Under the pieces are notes generated by a model, which was not told the origin of the DNA, searched no databases, and worked only from the letters and a program-made list of their open reading frames with translations. Made by a program: the position numbers and the translations under genes. 64,000 nt of DNA from Modestobacter sp. Leaf380 (lineage in GTDB: Bacteria; Actinomycetota; Actinomycetes; Mycobacteriales; Geodermatophilaceae), in assembly GCF_001424485.1 (NCBI RefSeq), contig NZ_LMQC01000012.1, forward strand, positions 333,012 to 397,011, read 5' to 3'. Shown one piece after another: positions 15,701 through 23,968 of the stretch. Positions within the stretch are counted from its first letter, which is position 1, and every line of letters starts with the position of its first letter.

Positions 15701-18700
15701 GGCCGGCGTCGTCACCGACACCTGCACCAGTCCGGCCGGGCCGCCCGGGGTGGGGAAGGACAGCTCGGTCGGGGACACCACGGTCACGGAGCCGGCCGGC
15801 ACCGTGTCCGCACCGATCGACACCGTCGTCGCGCCGTCCACGAAACCGGTCCCGGTCAGCGTCACCGCGGTGCCACCGGCCACCGGGCCCGACGCCGGGC
15901 TGACGTCGGTCACCGTCGGCGCCACCGCGACCGGCGCGAGGTAGGTGAACCCGGCGGGGTCCGAGACCCCGGCCGGGGTCGTGACGGTCACCGCGACCAC
16001 ACCCGCCGGGTCACCGGGGGTCGGGAAGGACAGCTCGGTCGGCGACACCACCGTGACGTCGACGGCGGCCACCGTGTCCGCACCGATCGACACCGTCGTC
16101 GCGCCGTCCACGAAGCCGGTGCCCGTGACGGTCACCGTGGTGCCCCCGGCCGCGGGGCCGGACGCCGGCGCGAGCGCCGCCACCGTCGGCGCGACGGGTG
16201 CGAGGTAGGTGAAGCCGGCCGGCGGCGACGTCCCGGCCGGTGCGGTGACCGTCACCTGCACCAGGCCCGCGGGGTCGCCGGGGGTCAGGAACGACAGCTC
16301 CGTCGCGGACACCACGGTCACGTCGGCCAGCGCCACCGTGTCGGTGCCGATCACGACCGAGGTGGCGCCGTCGACGAAGCCGGAACCGGTGACCGTCACC
16401 GGGGTGCCACCGGCCGCCGGACCGGAGGCCGGGGTGAGTCCGGAGACCGTCGGGACCACCGGCGCGAGGTAGGTGAAGCCCACCTCGCCCGAGGTCCCGG
16501 TCGCCGTGGTCACCGCGACCCCGACCAGACCCGCCGGGTCGCCGGGCGTCACGAAGGACAGCTCCGTCGGCGAGGTGACGGAGACGTCCGCCGCCGGGAC
16601 GGTGTCCGCCCCGATGGTGACCGTGGTGCCGCCGGCGACGAACCCGCTGCCGGTCAGGGTCACCGGGGTGCCGCCGGCGACCGGACCGGACGCCGGCGCG
16701 ATGCCGGCGACCGCCGGGGGCACCGGGGCCACGTAGGTGAAGCCCACCGGCCCCGACGTGCCCGTCGCCGTCGTCACCGAGACCTCCACCAGGCCCGCCG
16801 GGTCACCCGGGGTCGTGAACGTGAGCTCGGTGGGCGACAGCACCGTCACCGCGCCTGCGGGCACCGTGTCCGAGCCGATCGACACCGTGGTCGCACCGGG
16901 CACGAACCCCGTGCCCGTCACCGTCACCGGGGTGCCGCCGACGGTCGGACCCGACGCCGGGCTGATCGCCGTGAGGGCCGGCGGGACGACCACCGGCGCG
17001 AGGTAGGTGAAGCCCGCCGGGGACGACGTCCCCGCGGGCACCGTGACCGTCACGTCGACGGTGCCGGCCGGGTCGCCGGGGGTCGTGAACGACAGCTCCG
17101 TGGGCGAGGCGACGGCCACGTCGGCCGCGGCGACGGTGTCCGCGCCGATCGTGACCGTGGTCAGCCCGGCCACGAAACCGGTGCCCGTCACGGTCACCGC
17201 GGTGCCGCCGGCCTCCGGCCCCGACGCAGGCGCGAGGCCGACGACGGTCGGGCGCACCGGCGCCAGGTAGGTGAAGCCCACCGGGCCCGACGAGCCCGCC
17301 GTCGTGGTCACCGCGACCCCCACCAGGCCCGGCGGGTCACCCGGGGTCACGAAGGTGAGCTCCGTGGGCGACAGCACCGTCACGCCCGCGGCGGCCACGG
17401 TGTCCGAGCCGATCGACACCGTGGTCGCGCCGGCCACGAAGCCCGAGCCGGTCACCGTCACCGGGGTCCCGCCGACGGAGGGGCCCGACGCGGGGCGCAG
17501 GCCCGTGACGGCCGGGGCGGCCGGCACGGCGGGCGGCACGTAGGTGAAGCCCAGGGGGCCCGACGTCCCGTCCGGCGTGGACACCCGGACCTGCACGAGG
17601 CCGGCGGGGTCGCCCGGCGTCACGAAGGACGCCTGGGTCGGGGAGGACACGGTCACGTCCGCGGCAGCGACCGTGTCGCCGCCGATGCTGACCGTGGTGG
17701 CCCCGGGGACGAGGTCGGTGCCGGTGAGCGTGACCGTGGTGCCACCGGCGACCGGCCCGACGGAGGGGGTCAGCCCGGACAGCGAGGGCACGGCCAGCCA
17801 CCGGTAGGGCAGTCCGGGGGTGGACGTGCCGCCCGGGGTGTTGGTGACGCTGACCGTGGTGGGGCCGGCCGGACCCGCGGGGGTGGTGAACCGCAGCGAC
17901 GTCGGGCTGAGCACCGTGACCTGCGCGGCGGGGACGACGGTCCCGCCGATGGTCACCGACGTCAGGCCCGGGGAGAACCCGGAGCCGGTGACGGTGACCG
18001 TCGTGCCGCCCTCGTCGGGCCCCTGCGCGGGGGTGAGCCCGGTGGCCGTGGGCGTGACGGCCGCCGGGGTCTCGCAGGCCGCCGTGCCCAGGGTGATCGT
18101 GCCGGCCTGCACCGAGGCGAGCCCGAGGACGTCCAGCCGCAGCGAGATCGTCAGTGCGGTGGCGGTGGCCGAGGCGGCGGTCGTGGTCTCGGTGGCCGGG
18201 GTGACGGTGGCGACGAGGCGGGCGGCGGGGATGCCGACGACGGTGACCGGCACGTCGACGACGGCTCCGGCGGTGGCGGAGACCGCGGTCCCCAGGACGT
18301 TGAGCCCGACCACGTCGGTGTCCGCCGTGGGCGCTCCGCCCGCGGGGCAGGCCGCGGTGGCGCCGAGCACGGACGCCGTGATCGGGCGCCCCAGGACCGA
18401 CAGCGCCAGACCCTCGACCCGCGACGTCCCGGAGGAGCCGGCCTGGGTCGAGGTGGTGGACGCCGTCAGCAGTCCGTTCGTCGCGGTGACCCCCAGCAGG
18501 CCCGCGCCCAGGCCGGCCCGGAGGTCGACGAGTGCCGCGGAGCCGCTGGGAGGTGCGCTGGACCGGACCAGGTCCACGTCGGCGGCCAGCACCGGGACCA
18601 CGGTCGCCGGGATGGCCGGGGGGAGCCCCGGGAGCGTGACGCTCGCGGCGAGGGCGAGGTCCAGCGCCTGGGCCCGCGCCTGGCCCGGCGCCGCCTGCGC

Positions 18701-18778
18701 AGGCGTCGCGGTGCCCAGCGCCACCAGCACTCCGACCAGCACGGCCGCGCCAGCACGCGACCACTTCTTCCAGGTCAC
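12728..18778 (-). CDS. giant secreted IPT/TIG-repeat surface protein with LAxTG sorting signal
   Basis: About 2016 residues. A signal peptide (WKKWSRAGAAVLVGVLVALG, then TATPAQA|AP) starts at GTG 18778; a longer start at 18814 would put 12 polar residues before it. A 200-residue Ala/Thr/Val-rich domain follows, then 19 tandem IPT/TIG immunoglobulin-like domains of about 88-91 residues (core SPASGPxAGGTxVTLTG and SPTELSFxTPGDPAG), and a Gly/Pro-rich linker. LASTG at about 1981-1985 precedes a hydrophobic helix and RRRHGRG. That is a sortase signal of the LAxTG type used by class E sortases of high-GC Gram-positives. It is probably a cell-wall-anchored stalk or adhesin; the ligand is unknown. 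No sortase gene is in the window. It is separated from ppc by a terminator, so it has its own promoter. Confidence 0.93.
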   Translation of the reverse strand: MTWKKWSRAGAAVLVGVLVALGTATPAQAAPGQARAQALDLALAASVTLPGLPPAIPATVVPVLAADVDLVRSSAPPSGSAALVDLRAGLGAGLLGVTATNGLLTASTTSTQAGSSGTSRVEGLALSVLGRPITASVLGATAACPAGGAPTADTDVVGLNVLGTAVSATAGAVVDVPVTVVGIPAARLVATVTPATETTTAASATATALTISLRLDVLGLASVQAGTITLGTAACETPAAVTPTATGLTPAQGPDEGGTTVTVTGSGFSPGLTSVTIGGTVVPAAQVTVLSPTSLRFTTPAGPAGPTTVSVTNTPGGTSTPGLPYRWLAVPSLSGLTPSVGPVAGGTTVTLTGTDLVPGATTVSIGGDTVAAADVTVSSPTQASFVTPGDPAGLVQVRVSTPDGTSGPLGFTYVPPAVPAAPAVTGLRPASGPSVGGTPVTVTGSGFVAGATTVSIGSDTVAAAGVTVLSPTELTFVTPGDPPGLVGVAVTTTAGSSGPVGFTYLAPVRPTVVGLAPASGPEAGGTAVTVTGTGFVAGLTTVTIGADTVAAADVAVASPTELSFTTPGDPAGTVDVTVTVPAGTSSPAGFTYLAPVVVPPALTAISPASGPTVGGTPVTVTGTGFVPGATTVSIGSDTVPAGAVTVLSPTELTFTTPGDPAGLVEVSVTTATGTSGPVGFTYVAPVPPAVAGIAPASGPVAGGTPVTLTGSGFVAGGTTVTIGADTVPAADVSVTSPTELSFVTPGDPAGLVGVAVTTATGTSGEVGFTYLAPVVPTVSGLTPASGPAAGGTPVTVTGSGFVDGATSVVIGTDTVALADVTVVSATELSFLTPGDPAGLVQVTVTAPAGTSPPAGFTYLAPVAPTVAALAPASGPAAGGTTVTVTGTGFVDGATTVSIGADTVAAVDVTVVSPTELSFPTPGDPAGVVAVTVTTPAGVSDPAGFTYLAPVAVAPTVTDVSPASGPVAGGTAVTLTGTGFVDGATTVSIGADTVPAGSVTVVSPTELSFPTPGGPAGLVQVSVTTPAGTSGPVGFTYEAVAVPGAPAVTGIDPASGPVTGGTPVTLTGSGFEAGATTVSIGADTVPAGSVTVLSPTELAFLTPGDPAGVAAVAVTTPAGTSGPVGFTYLAPLPVAPTATGISPSSGPAAGGTTVTLAGSGFEAGATTVSIGADTVPAGQVTVSSPTELTFLTPGDPAGVVPVTVTTSGGTSGAVGFTYLAPAPLAPTATGIDPGSGPVAGGTTVTLTGSGFVSGATSVVVGTDTVAAADVTVTSATELSFLTPGDPAGLVTVTVTTPGGTSGPVGFTYLAPAPVAPTVTGLLPSSGPAAGGTPVTLTGSGFVSGATAVVIGADTVAAADVTVTSATELSFLTPGDPAGLVEVTVTTTAGTSGPAGFTYLAHVPAAPVVTGIDPASGPVAGGTSVTLTGTGFVAGATTVTIGSDTLPAGVVTVSSSTALSFLAPGDPAGLVEVRATTPAGTSGPVGFTYVAAALPTVTGLDPASGPVAGGTVVTLTGTGFLAGATTVTVGPDTVAAGAVTVVSATELRFTTPGGPAGPVDVSVSTAGGTSGPVAFTYLAPVVVLPAVTGLSPASGPVAGGTLVTLTGTGFLAGATSVLIGTDTVAVADVTVVSPTELTFVTPGDPAGLVQVRLTTPAGTSAAAGFTYVAPALPSVTGISPASGPATGGTAVTLTGTGFVAGATTVSIGSDTVPAADVTVVSPTELTFLTPGDPAGVAPVTVTTPGGTSGPVGFGYTAVAVPGAPVLTGISPASGPAAGGTAVTLTGSGFVVGATTVTVGPTTVAAGDVTVVSPTELVFTTPGGPAGVVIVTVTTPGGTSGPTGFTYVAPVVPTATSLTPATGPVGGGTTVTVVGTGFVPGATTVTIGGVGVPVTVVSPTELTVVTPPGAPGTVDVVVTTPGGVTAPLPFTYGAQEPGAPGGPGAGGPGAGGPGSGDPGSGGPGVSGTTTTVTVSGPTRGGGGLASTGSELGVPAGLGALALLTGLGLVLAGRRRHGRG
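12985..18055 (-). repeat. 19 tandem IPT/TIG coding repeats (264-276 bp units)
   Basis: In-frame repeat units encoding the IPT domains. Neighbouring units are highly similar in the middle of the array and more divergent at both ends (the first two and the last), the pattern expected when units duplicate internally. Because codon phase is constant, both strands are nearly stop-free, which creates very long spurious antisense ORFs. Confidence 0.9.
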
Positions 18779-18930
18779 AGGGTCCACCCGTCGTCCTGCC
18801 GTCCCGTCCGGCACACCGCCGGCACGGATACGACTCGTCCCGTTTCGGTACGAGGGTCAGCTGTGTCGACTTGTCGATGGAACGACACGGACTCCGAACG
18901 GGGGGCGGGAGCATCCGATGTGGTGAACCC

Positions 18931-18946
18931 GTGACCGATCGGTCAC
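18931..18946. promoter_or_regulatory. 16-bp perfect palindrome, candidate operator
   Basis: GTGACCGATCGGTCAC, perfectly symmetric and about 150 bases upstream of the IPT-repeat gene start, between it and the ppc terminator. Size and symmetry resemble a TetR- or GntR-type operator. No adjacent regulator gene was found. Confidence 0.35.
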
Positions 18947-18976
18947 AGCACCCGGCCGGGCCGGTCCCGGACGCGC

Positions 18977-19011
18977 GAGAGCCCCGTGTCGGCGTGCGAC
19001 ACGGGGCTCTC
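18977..19011 (-). terminator. ppc terminator hairpin
   Basis: Perfect 15-base arms (GAGAGCCCCGTGTCG at 18977-18991 and its complement at 18997-19011) with a 5-base loop, 20 bases after the ppc stop. It separates ppc from the downstream IPT-repeat gene on the same strand. Confidence 0.8.
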
Positions 19012-19031
19012 GGGACGGGCTGCGGGAGGGG

Positions 19032-21821
19032 TCAGCCCGAGTTGCGCAGGGCGGTGGCCACGCCGTTGATGGTCAGCTGGATGCAGCGCTTGACCAGCTC
19101 GTCGTCGTCGCCCTCGCGACGACGACGCAGCATCTCCACCTGCAGGTGGTGCAGGGGCTCCAGGTAGGGGAACCGGTTGCGGATCGAGCGGGCCAGCGAG
19201 GGGTTGTCGGCCAGCAGGTGGTCGTCGCCGGTGATCGCCAGCAGCATCCGGCAGGTCCGCTCGTGCTCGGCGGTGATCACGTCGAAGACCCGGTGCCGCA
19301 GCTCCTCGTCGGGCACCAGCGAGGCGTAGCGGGCGGCCAGCTCCAGGTCGGTCTTGGCCAGCACCATGCCCATGTTCGACAGCACCGTGCGCAGGAACGG
19401 CCAGCGGGTGTGCAGCTCCTGCAGCCTGGCCAACCGCACCGGGTCGCCGTCCACCCAGGACTCCAGCGCCGTCCCGGTGCCGAACCAGCCCGGCAGCATG
19501 ATCCGGGCCTGGGACCAGCTGAACACCCACGGGATCGCCCGCAGGTCGCTGATCTTGTCCCCGGCCTTGCGCGAGGGCGGCCGGGAGCCGATGTTCAGCT
19601 CGGCCAGCTCGCGCACCGGCGTCGCCGCCCGGAACCACTCCACGAAGCCCGGCGTCTCGTGCACCAGCGCCCCGTAGGCGGCCTGGGCCCGCGCGGCCAG
19701 GTCGTCGAAGAGCGCGTAGACCTCCTCGGCGTCGCCGTCCAGGCCCTCCAGCGAGAGCAGCGTGGACTCCAGGGTCGCCGCGACCAAGGCCTCCAGGTTG
19801 CGGCGGGCGAGGTCGGGCTCGGCGTACTTGGCCGCGATGACCTCGCCCTGCTCGGTGATCCGCAGCTGCCCGGCCACCGACCCCGGGGGCTGCGCCCGGA
19901 CCGCCTCGTAGCTGGGGCCACCGCCCCGGCCCACGGTGCCGCCGCGGCCGTGGAACAGCCGCAGCCGGACGCCGGCCTGCGCCGCGACCTCGACCAGGGC
20001 CAGCTCGGCCCGGTACAGCGCCCAGTTGGCGGCCAGGTAGCCGCCGTCCTTGTTGGAGTCGGAGTACCCGAGCATGACCTCCTGGGTGCCACCGCGGCCG
20101 TCCACCATCGACCGGTAGAGCGGCTCGGCCAGCATCGCGGCCAGGGTCTCCCCGCCGCCCTGCAGGTCCCCGATGGTCTCGAACAGCGGGGCGATCATGA
20201 TCGGCGAGGCGGGCAGGCCGGCCTCGTCCAGGGTGACCAGGCCGACCTCCTTGAGCAGGACGGCGACCTCCAGCACGTCGGACACCGACTCGCACATGCT
20301 GATCACGTAGTTCGGGATGGCCCGCGGACCCAGCAGCCGGACCTGCTCGGCCGCGGCCACCAGCAGGTCCAGCTCGCCGCGGGCCAGCTCCGACAGCTCG
20401 GCGTCCGCGCGCACCAGCGGGCGGCGCAGCCGCAGCTCACCCAGCAGCACCTCGCGCCGGCCGGCCTCGTCCAGCGCGGTGTAGTCCGGGCAGACGCCGG
20501 CCCAGGCCAGCAGCTCGGCCAGCACCTCCTCGTGCACCGAGCTGTTCTGCCGCATGTCCAGCCCGGACAGGTGGAACCCGAAGACCTCGACGGCGTCGCG
20601 CAGCCGCCGCAGCCGGTCGTCGGCCAGCGCGCCGGCGCCGTGGGTGCGCAGCGAGGCGGCCACCACGTCCAGGTCGGCGATCAGCTGGCCGGGCTCGTCG
20701 TAGGGCTCCAGCTCGACGTCCGGGAGCGGGCCGGGCACGTGGCCGAGCACCCGCACGGAGGTGGCGGCCAGCCGCCGGTAGACCCCTCGCAGGGCGCGGC
20801 GGTAGGGCTCGTCGGCGCGGAACGGCGAGTCGTCCCGGGAGGCGTCGGCCAGCGCCTCCAGCTCCGGTGTCGGGGAGACCAGCCGCTCGGACATGGAGAG
20901 CTCGTCGGCCAGGCAGACCAGCTCGGCCAGGTGGTGGCCCAGCGCCGTCTCCGCGGCCCGGGTCGTCGCCCGGCGCACCGCGGCCGCCGTCACGAACGGG
21001 TTGCCGTCCCGGTCCCCGCCGATCCAGGACCCCGGGCGCAGCATCGGGGTGGGCAGCAGGTCCGCGTCGGGCCAGCGCTGGCGCAGCGCGGCGCGCAGGT
21101 CGGCGTTGATCGCCGGGACGACGGCGAACAGCGACAGGTCGTAGTAGCGCAGCGCCTCGTCGATCTCGTCCTCCAGCCGCAGCCGGGACAGCCGCAGCAG
21201 CGCCGTCTGCCACAGCGTGAGGACCTCGCGCCACAGGTGCGCCGACCAGGCCTGCTCGTCCGGCGCGGTCCCGCGGGTGCGCATCAGCTCGGTCACCTGG
21301 CGCTGCACCTGGGACACCGTGCGCCGCCGGACCTCGGTGGGGTGTGCGGTGACGACCGGGACGACGAGGGCGCCCTCCAGCTCGTGCGCGACGACCGCCG
21401 GGTCCAGGTCGGCGGCGTCCAGCAGCTCGAAGCTGGCCGCCAGCGTGCCCTTCTGCGGCGGGGACCCCTCCCGGCGGTGGTGCCGGCGACGGCGCTCGTG
21501 GTGCACGTCCTCGGCCAGGTTGGCCAGCAGGGAGAAGTGGCTGAACGCGCGGATCACGTGGTTGGCGCTGCGCGCGTCCAGCCCGGCGAGGGTCTCGGCC
21601 AGCCCGCTGCGGTCGACCTCGGAGCGGCGGATCCGGAAGGCCTCGACCCGGGCGGCCTCGACGACGTCGAAGACCTCCTGGCCGGCCTGCTCGCGGACCA
21701 CCTCCCCGAGCACCCGGCCCAGCAGCCGGATGTCCTCCCGGAGCGGGGCGTCACCGGCCCGGTCGTCGTCCTCACCTGCGGCGGGACGGAGGTCGGCGAC
21801 GTCCACGGTGGCTTCAGACAC
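19032..21821 (-). CDS. ppc: phosphoenolpyruvate carboxylase
   Basis: Anaplerotic enzyme making oxaloacetate from PEP and bicarbonate. 929 residues from GTG 21821. Catalytic and signature motifs present: [14 protein letters not shown] with the essential His, [52 protein letters not shown], and the hydrophobic active-site lid region [20 protein letters not shown]. The C-terminus ends ALRNSG, whereas most Ppc proteins end in NTG, a conservative Thr to Ser change. The start has CAGGAT 6 bases upstream, suggesting a leaderless mRNA. It is divergent from the SMP-30 gene with only 55 bases between. Confidence 0.97.
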   Translation of the reverse strand: MSEATVDVADLRPAAGEDDDRAGDAPLREDIRLLGRVLGEVVREQAGQEVFDVVEAARVEAFRIRRSEVDRSGLAETLAGLDARSANHVIRAFSHFSLLANLAEDVHHERRRRHHRREGSPPQKGTLAASFELLDAADLDPAVVAHELEGALVVPVVTAHPTEVRRRTVSQVQRQVTELMRTRGTAPDEQAWSAHLWREVLTLWQTALLRLSRLRLEDEIDEALRYYDLSLFAVVPAINADLRAALRQRWPDADLLPTPMLRPGSWIGGDRDGNPFVTAAAVRRATTRAAETALGHHLAELVCLADELSMSERLVSPTPELEALADASRDDSPFRADEPYRRALRGVYRRLAATSVRVLGHVPGPLPDVELEPYDEPGQLIADLDVVAASLRTHGAGALADDRLRRLRDAVEVFGFHLSGLDMRQNSSVHEEVLAELLAWAGVCPDYTALDEAGRREVLLGELRLRRPLVRADAELSELARGELDLLVAAAEQVRLLGPRAIPNYVISMCESVSDVLEVAVLLKEVGLVTLDEAGLPASPIMIAPLFETIGDLQGGGETLAAMLAEPLYRSMVDGRGGTQEVMLGYSDSNKDGGYLAANWALYRAELALVEVAAQAGVRLRLFHGRGGTVGRGGGPSYEAVRAQPPGSVAGQLRITEQGEVIAAKYAEPDLARRNLEALVAATLESTLLSLEGLDGDAEEVYALFDDLAARAQAAYGALVHETPGFVEWFRAATPVRELAELNIGSRPPSRKAGDKISDLRAIPWVFSWSQARIMLPGWFGTGTALESWVDGDPVRLARLQELHTRWPFLRTVLSNMGMVLAKTDLELAARYASLVPDEELRHRVFDVITAEHERTCRMLLAITGDDHLLADNPSLARSIRNRFPYLEPLHHLQVEMLRRRREGDDDELVKRCIQLTINGVATALRNSG

Positions 21822-21833
21822 GGGCGCATCCTG
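21822..21833 (-). promoter_or_regulatory. leaderless promoter for ppc
   Basis: CAGGAT on the minus strand (21828-21833), GCGCCC, then GTG 21821. The 12-base block is identical to that before fprA. Confidence 0.42.
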
Positions 21834-21876
21834 CCTGGTGGGTGTGACGCGCACGTGTCCCGGGGAGGATGAGCGG

Positions 21877-22803
21877 GTGCTGACGCTCCCCGCCGACCCC
21901 GTGACGACGCTCGACCCGGCCGTGCACGGCGAGGGCCCCACGTGGGACGCCGACCGGCAGGAGCTGCTGTGGGTGGACATCACCCGCGGGCAGGTCCGGC
22001 GCGCGACGGCGTCCGCCGAGGGTGCACTCGCCGAGGTCGGCGTGCACCGCGGCGGGGACGCCGTGGGCGTCGTCGTCCCGGCTGCCGACGGCGGCTGGCT
22101 GCTGGGCGCCGACGGTGGGTTCACCCACCTGTCCCCCACCGGCGGGGCCACCGTGCTGGTCGAGCTGGCTGCCGAGGGCCCGGCCGCGAACACCCGGATG
22201 AACGACGGCGCCGTCGACCCGGCCGGCCGGTTCCTCGCCGGCACGATGGCCTTCGACGAGTCCCCGGGCGCGGGCTCGCTGTACCGGGTGGACCTCGACG
22301 GCAGCGTGCACACCGTGCTGCGCGACCTGACCGTCAGCAACGGCATCGAGTGGACCGCCGACGGCCGCACCGTCTTCCTCGCCGACTCCGGGGCCGCCAC
22401 GGTGACCGCGTACCCCTACGACGTCGCGACCGGGGAGTTCGGCGAGGGCCGGGTCGTGATCGACCTGTCCGACGACGACGCCGGCGCCCCCGACGGGCTG
22501 ACCGTCGACGACGAGGACCACCTCTGGGTCGCCGTCTGGGGCGGCGGGCAGGTCCGCCGGTACACCCCCGCCGGCGAACAGGTCGCCGTCGTGACCGTGC
22601 CGGCGGCGAACACCTCGAGCTGCGCCTTCGCCGGCCCCGCCCGGGACCTGCTGGTCATCAGCACCTCGACCCAGGGCCTCACCGACGCCGACCGCGCAGC
22701 CCAGCCCGACGCCGGGCGGCTCTTCACCGCCCGCCCCGGCGTCACCGGCCGCGCCGCGGGTGTCTACCGCGGCCCGACCGACGTCCTCCGCGAGGTGCGC
22801 TGA
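21877..22803 (+). CDS. SMP-30/gluconolactonase/LRE family protein
   Basis: 308-residue six-bladed beta-propeller lactonase-like protein. [18 protein letters not shown] carries the conserved metal-binding Glu at the N-terminus, [16 protein letters not shown] gives the Asn ligand region, [18 protein letters not shown] the second Asn, and [20 protein letters not shown] the Asp. The family hydrolyses sugar lactones or organophosphates with Ca or Zn; a gluconolactonase-like sugar-oxidation role is likely but unproven. The GTG start has GGGGAGG upstream. A long palindrome follows 8 bases after the stop. Confidence 0.9.
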   Translation: MLTLPADPVTTLDPAVHGEGPTWDADRQELLWVDITRGQVRRATASAEGALAEVGVHRGGDAVGVVVPAADGGWLLGADGGFTHLSPTGGATVLVELAAEGPAANTRMNDGAVDPAGRFLAGTMAFDESPGAGSLYRVDLDGSVHTVLRDLTVSNGIEWTADGRTVFLADSGAATVTAYPYDVATGEFGEGRVVIDLSDDDAGAPDGLTVDDEDHLWVAVWGGGQVRRYTPAGEQVAVVTVPAANTSSCAFAGPARDLLVISTSTQGLTDADRAAQPDAGRLFTARPGVTGRAAGVYRGPTDVLREVR

Positions 22804-22811
22804 CCCGCCCT

Positions 22812-22870
22812 GGCATGGGATCCCTCGCATACCGGTGGGCTCGCCACCCGTATGCAGGGGATCCCATGCC
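22812..22870. repeat. palindromic element copy 1 (upstream of the DUF559 gene)
   Basis: Inverted repeat with outer arms GGCATGGGATCCC / complement (perfect), continuing as GCATAC and GGTGG matches with small mismatches, about 28 bases per arm and a very short loop. It starts 8 bases after the SMP-30 stop. The second copy is at 23903. Read alone it could be a terminator; the near identity of the two copies suggests a REP-like or mobile family. Confidence 0.75.
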
Positions 22871-22969
22871 GGAGCGGGTGGTGGCTCCTTCGACCCCACG
22901 GCTGTGGAGAACGGCGCTCGTCCACAGGGGCGTCGGCGCTGCGGGGCTCGCCTGGCCACGATGCGGCGC

Positions 22970-23894
22970 ATGGAGTGGAGACCGGTCATCCGTGCGGCCC
23001 TGGAACGAAGCGGGGGCATCGTCACCCGCAGTGAACTGCTGGCGGTCGTCCCCCGCGAGGTCGTCGACGCCGCGCTGCGGCTGCGGTGGCTGGTCAGGCA
23101 CCTGCCGCACACCTACCTCGCACCCGAGACGGCCCCGACGGACGACGTCCGGGCGCGGGCGGCCCTGCGACACCTGGGGCCGGGGGCGGCGCTCAGTCAC
23201 ACGACCGCGCTCAACTGGCACCTGCGACGCCCCTTGCCGCTGCCCCTGAGAGCCACGATCGACCACGGGCGACGGCTCCACGGGGCCCCGGCGCTGGTGG
23301 TCCACCGTCGCCTGGACTTCGCCACCACGGCTCCCCAGTGCCAGGAGGTGCGGGGGGGTGCTGGTCACCGAACCGGCCCGGTCCCTCGTGGATGCCTGGC
23401 CGCTCCTGCCCCGTCCCGATCGACGTCCGGCCGCGATCGAGGTCGTCCGCACGGGACTCACCACCCCGACCCTGTTGGGGACGGCGTTCGCCCAACGGCC
23501 CAACGTCGCGGGTCGGCGTGAGCTGTCGACCACCATCGCCCTGCTGCGCGACGGCGTGCGCAGCGAGCTGGAGGCCCTGGGCGTCCTCACGGTGTTCGAC
23601 CACCCCGACCTCCCCAGGAGCACGGGGCAGAAGCGGGTCGATGTCGCGGGCCGGCACTTCTACCTGGACCGGTGCTGGGAGGAGGCGATGCTGGCAGTCG
23701 AGCTGGACGGCAAGGACCACCACACCTCACCGGTGGACCGGGCGCGCGACCTGGAGCGTGACCGGCTCCTGGCCACTCGCGGCTGGCTCGTCCTCCGCTT
23801 CACCTACGCCGACGTCGTCCGGGACCCCGCTGGCGTCCGTCGCACGGTGCTCGCCGTGCACCGCCAACGGATGACCCGATCGCAGTCCGCCTGA
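22970..23894 (+). pseudogene. AbiEi-like / DUF559 protein, frameshifted in a G7 tract
   Basis: The first frame (ATG 22970, or 22961 for MRRMEW) gives a winged-helix region RSGGIVTRSELLAVVPREVV, RLRWLVRHLPHTYL and GAALSHTTALNWHL, as in AbiEi-type antitoxin_4 proteins. At 23352-23358, CGGGGGGG shifts the frame. Reading six G instead of seven joins QEVRG to VLVTEPARSLVDAWPLL and continues to the stop at 23894. The C-terminus AVELDGKDHHTSPVDRARDL, ERDRLLATRGWLVLRFTYAD is a DUF559/Vsr-like nuclease fold (restriction-endonuclease-like). Function unknown; such proteins are common in this lineage. As written, the product would be truncated; slippage in the G tract or sequencing error could restore it. 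Near-identical palindromes flank the gene. Confidence 0.75.
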
Positions 23895-23902
23895 GCCGTC
23901 TC

Positions 23903-23961
23903 GGCATGGGATCCCCCGCATACGGCAGATGCGTCCACCGATATGCGGGGGATCCCATGCC
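23903..23961. repeat. palindromic element copy 2 (downstream of the DUF559 gene)
   Basis: Perfect 20-base arms (23903-23922 and 23942-23961), beginning GGCATGGGATCCC and ending CCGCATA, with a 19-base loop. It starts 8 bases after the DUF559 gene stop, the same spacing copy 1 has after the SMP-30 stop. It lies between convergent genes and may also act as a terminator. Confidence 0.78.
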
Positions 23962-23968
23962 AGGGCGG

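Noticed and set aside
12985-18055. CRISPR array
   Set aside because: The repeats are 264-276-base coding units encoding IPT domains, not short direct repeats with unique spacers. No cas genes are present.
12740-18934. A 2064-codon open frame on the plus strand and many shorter plus-strand ORFs in 13-18.9 kb
   Set aside because: They lie opposite the IPT-repeat gene, are composed of Arg/His/Gly-rich repeats, and follow from the codon-phase bias of a GC-rich repeat array. The minus-strand reading has a signal peptide, domain repeats and a sorting motif.
22801-22870. Simple intrinsic terminator for the SMP-30 gene as the whole explanation
   Set aside because: A terminator role is possible, but it does not explain why a nearly identical palindrome occurs 1.1 kb away after the next gene.
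22961-23894. Complete AbiE toxin-antitoxin pair
   Set aside because: Only an AbiEi-like N-terminus fused to DUF559 is present; no AbiEii nucleotidyltransferase gene is adjacent.
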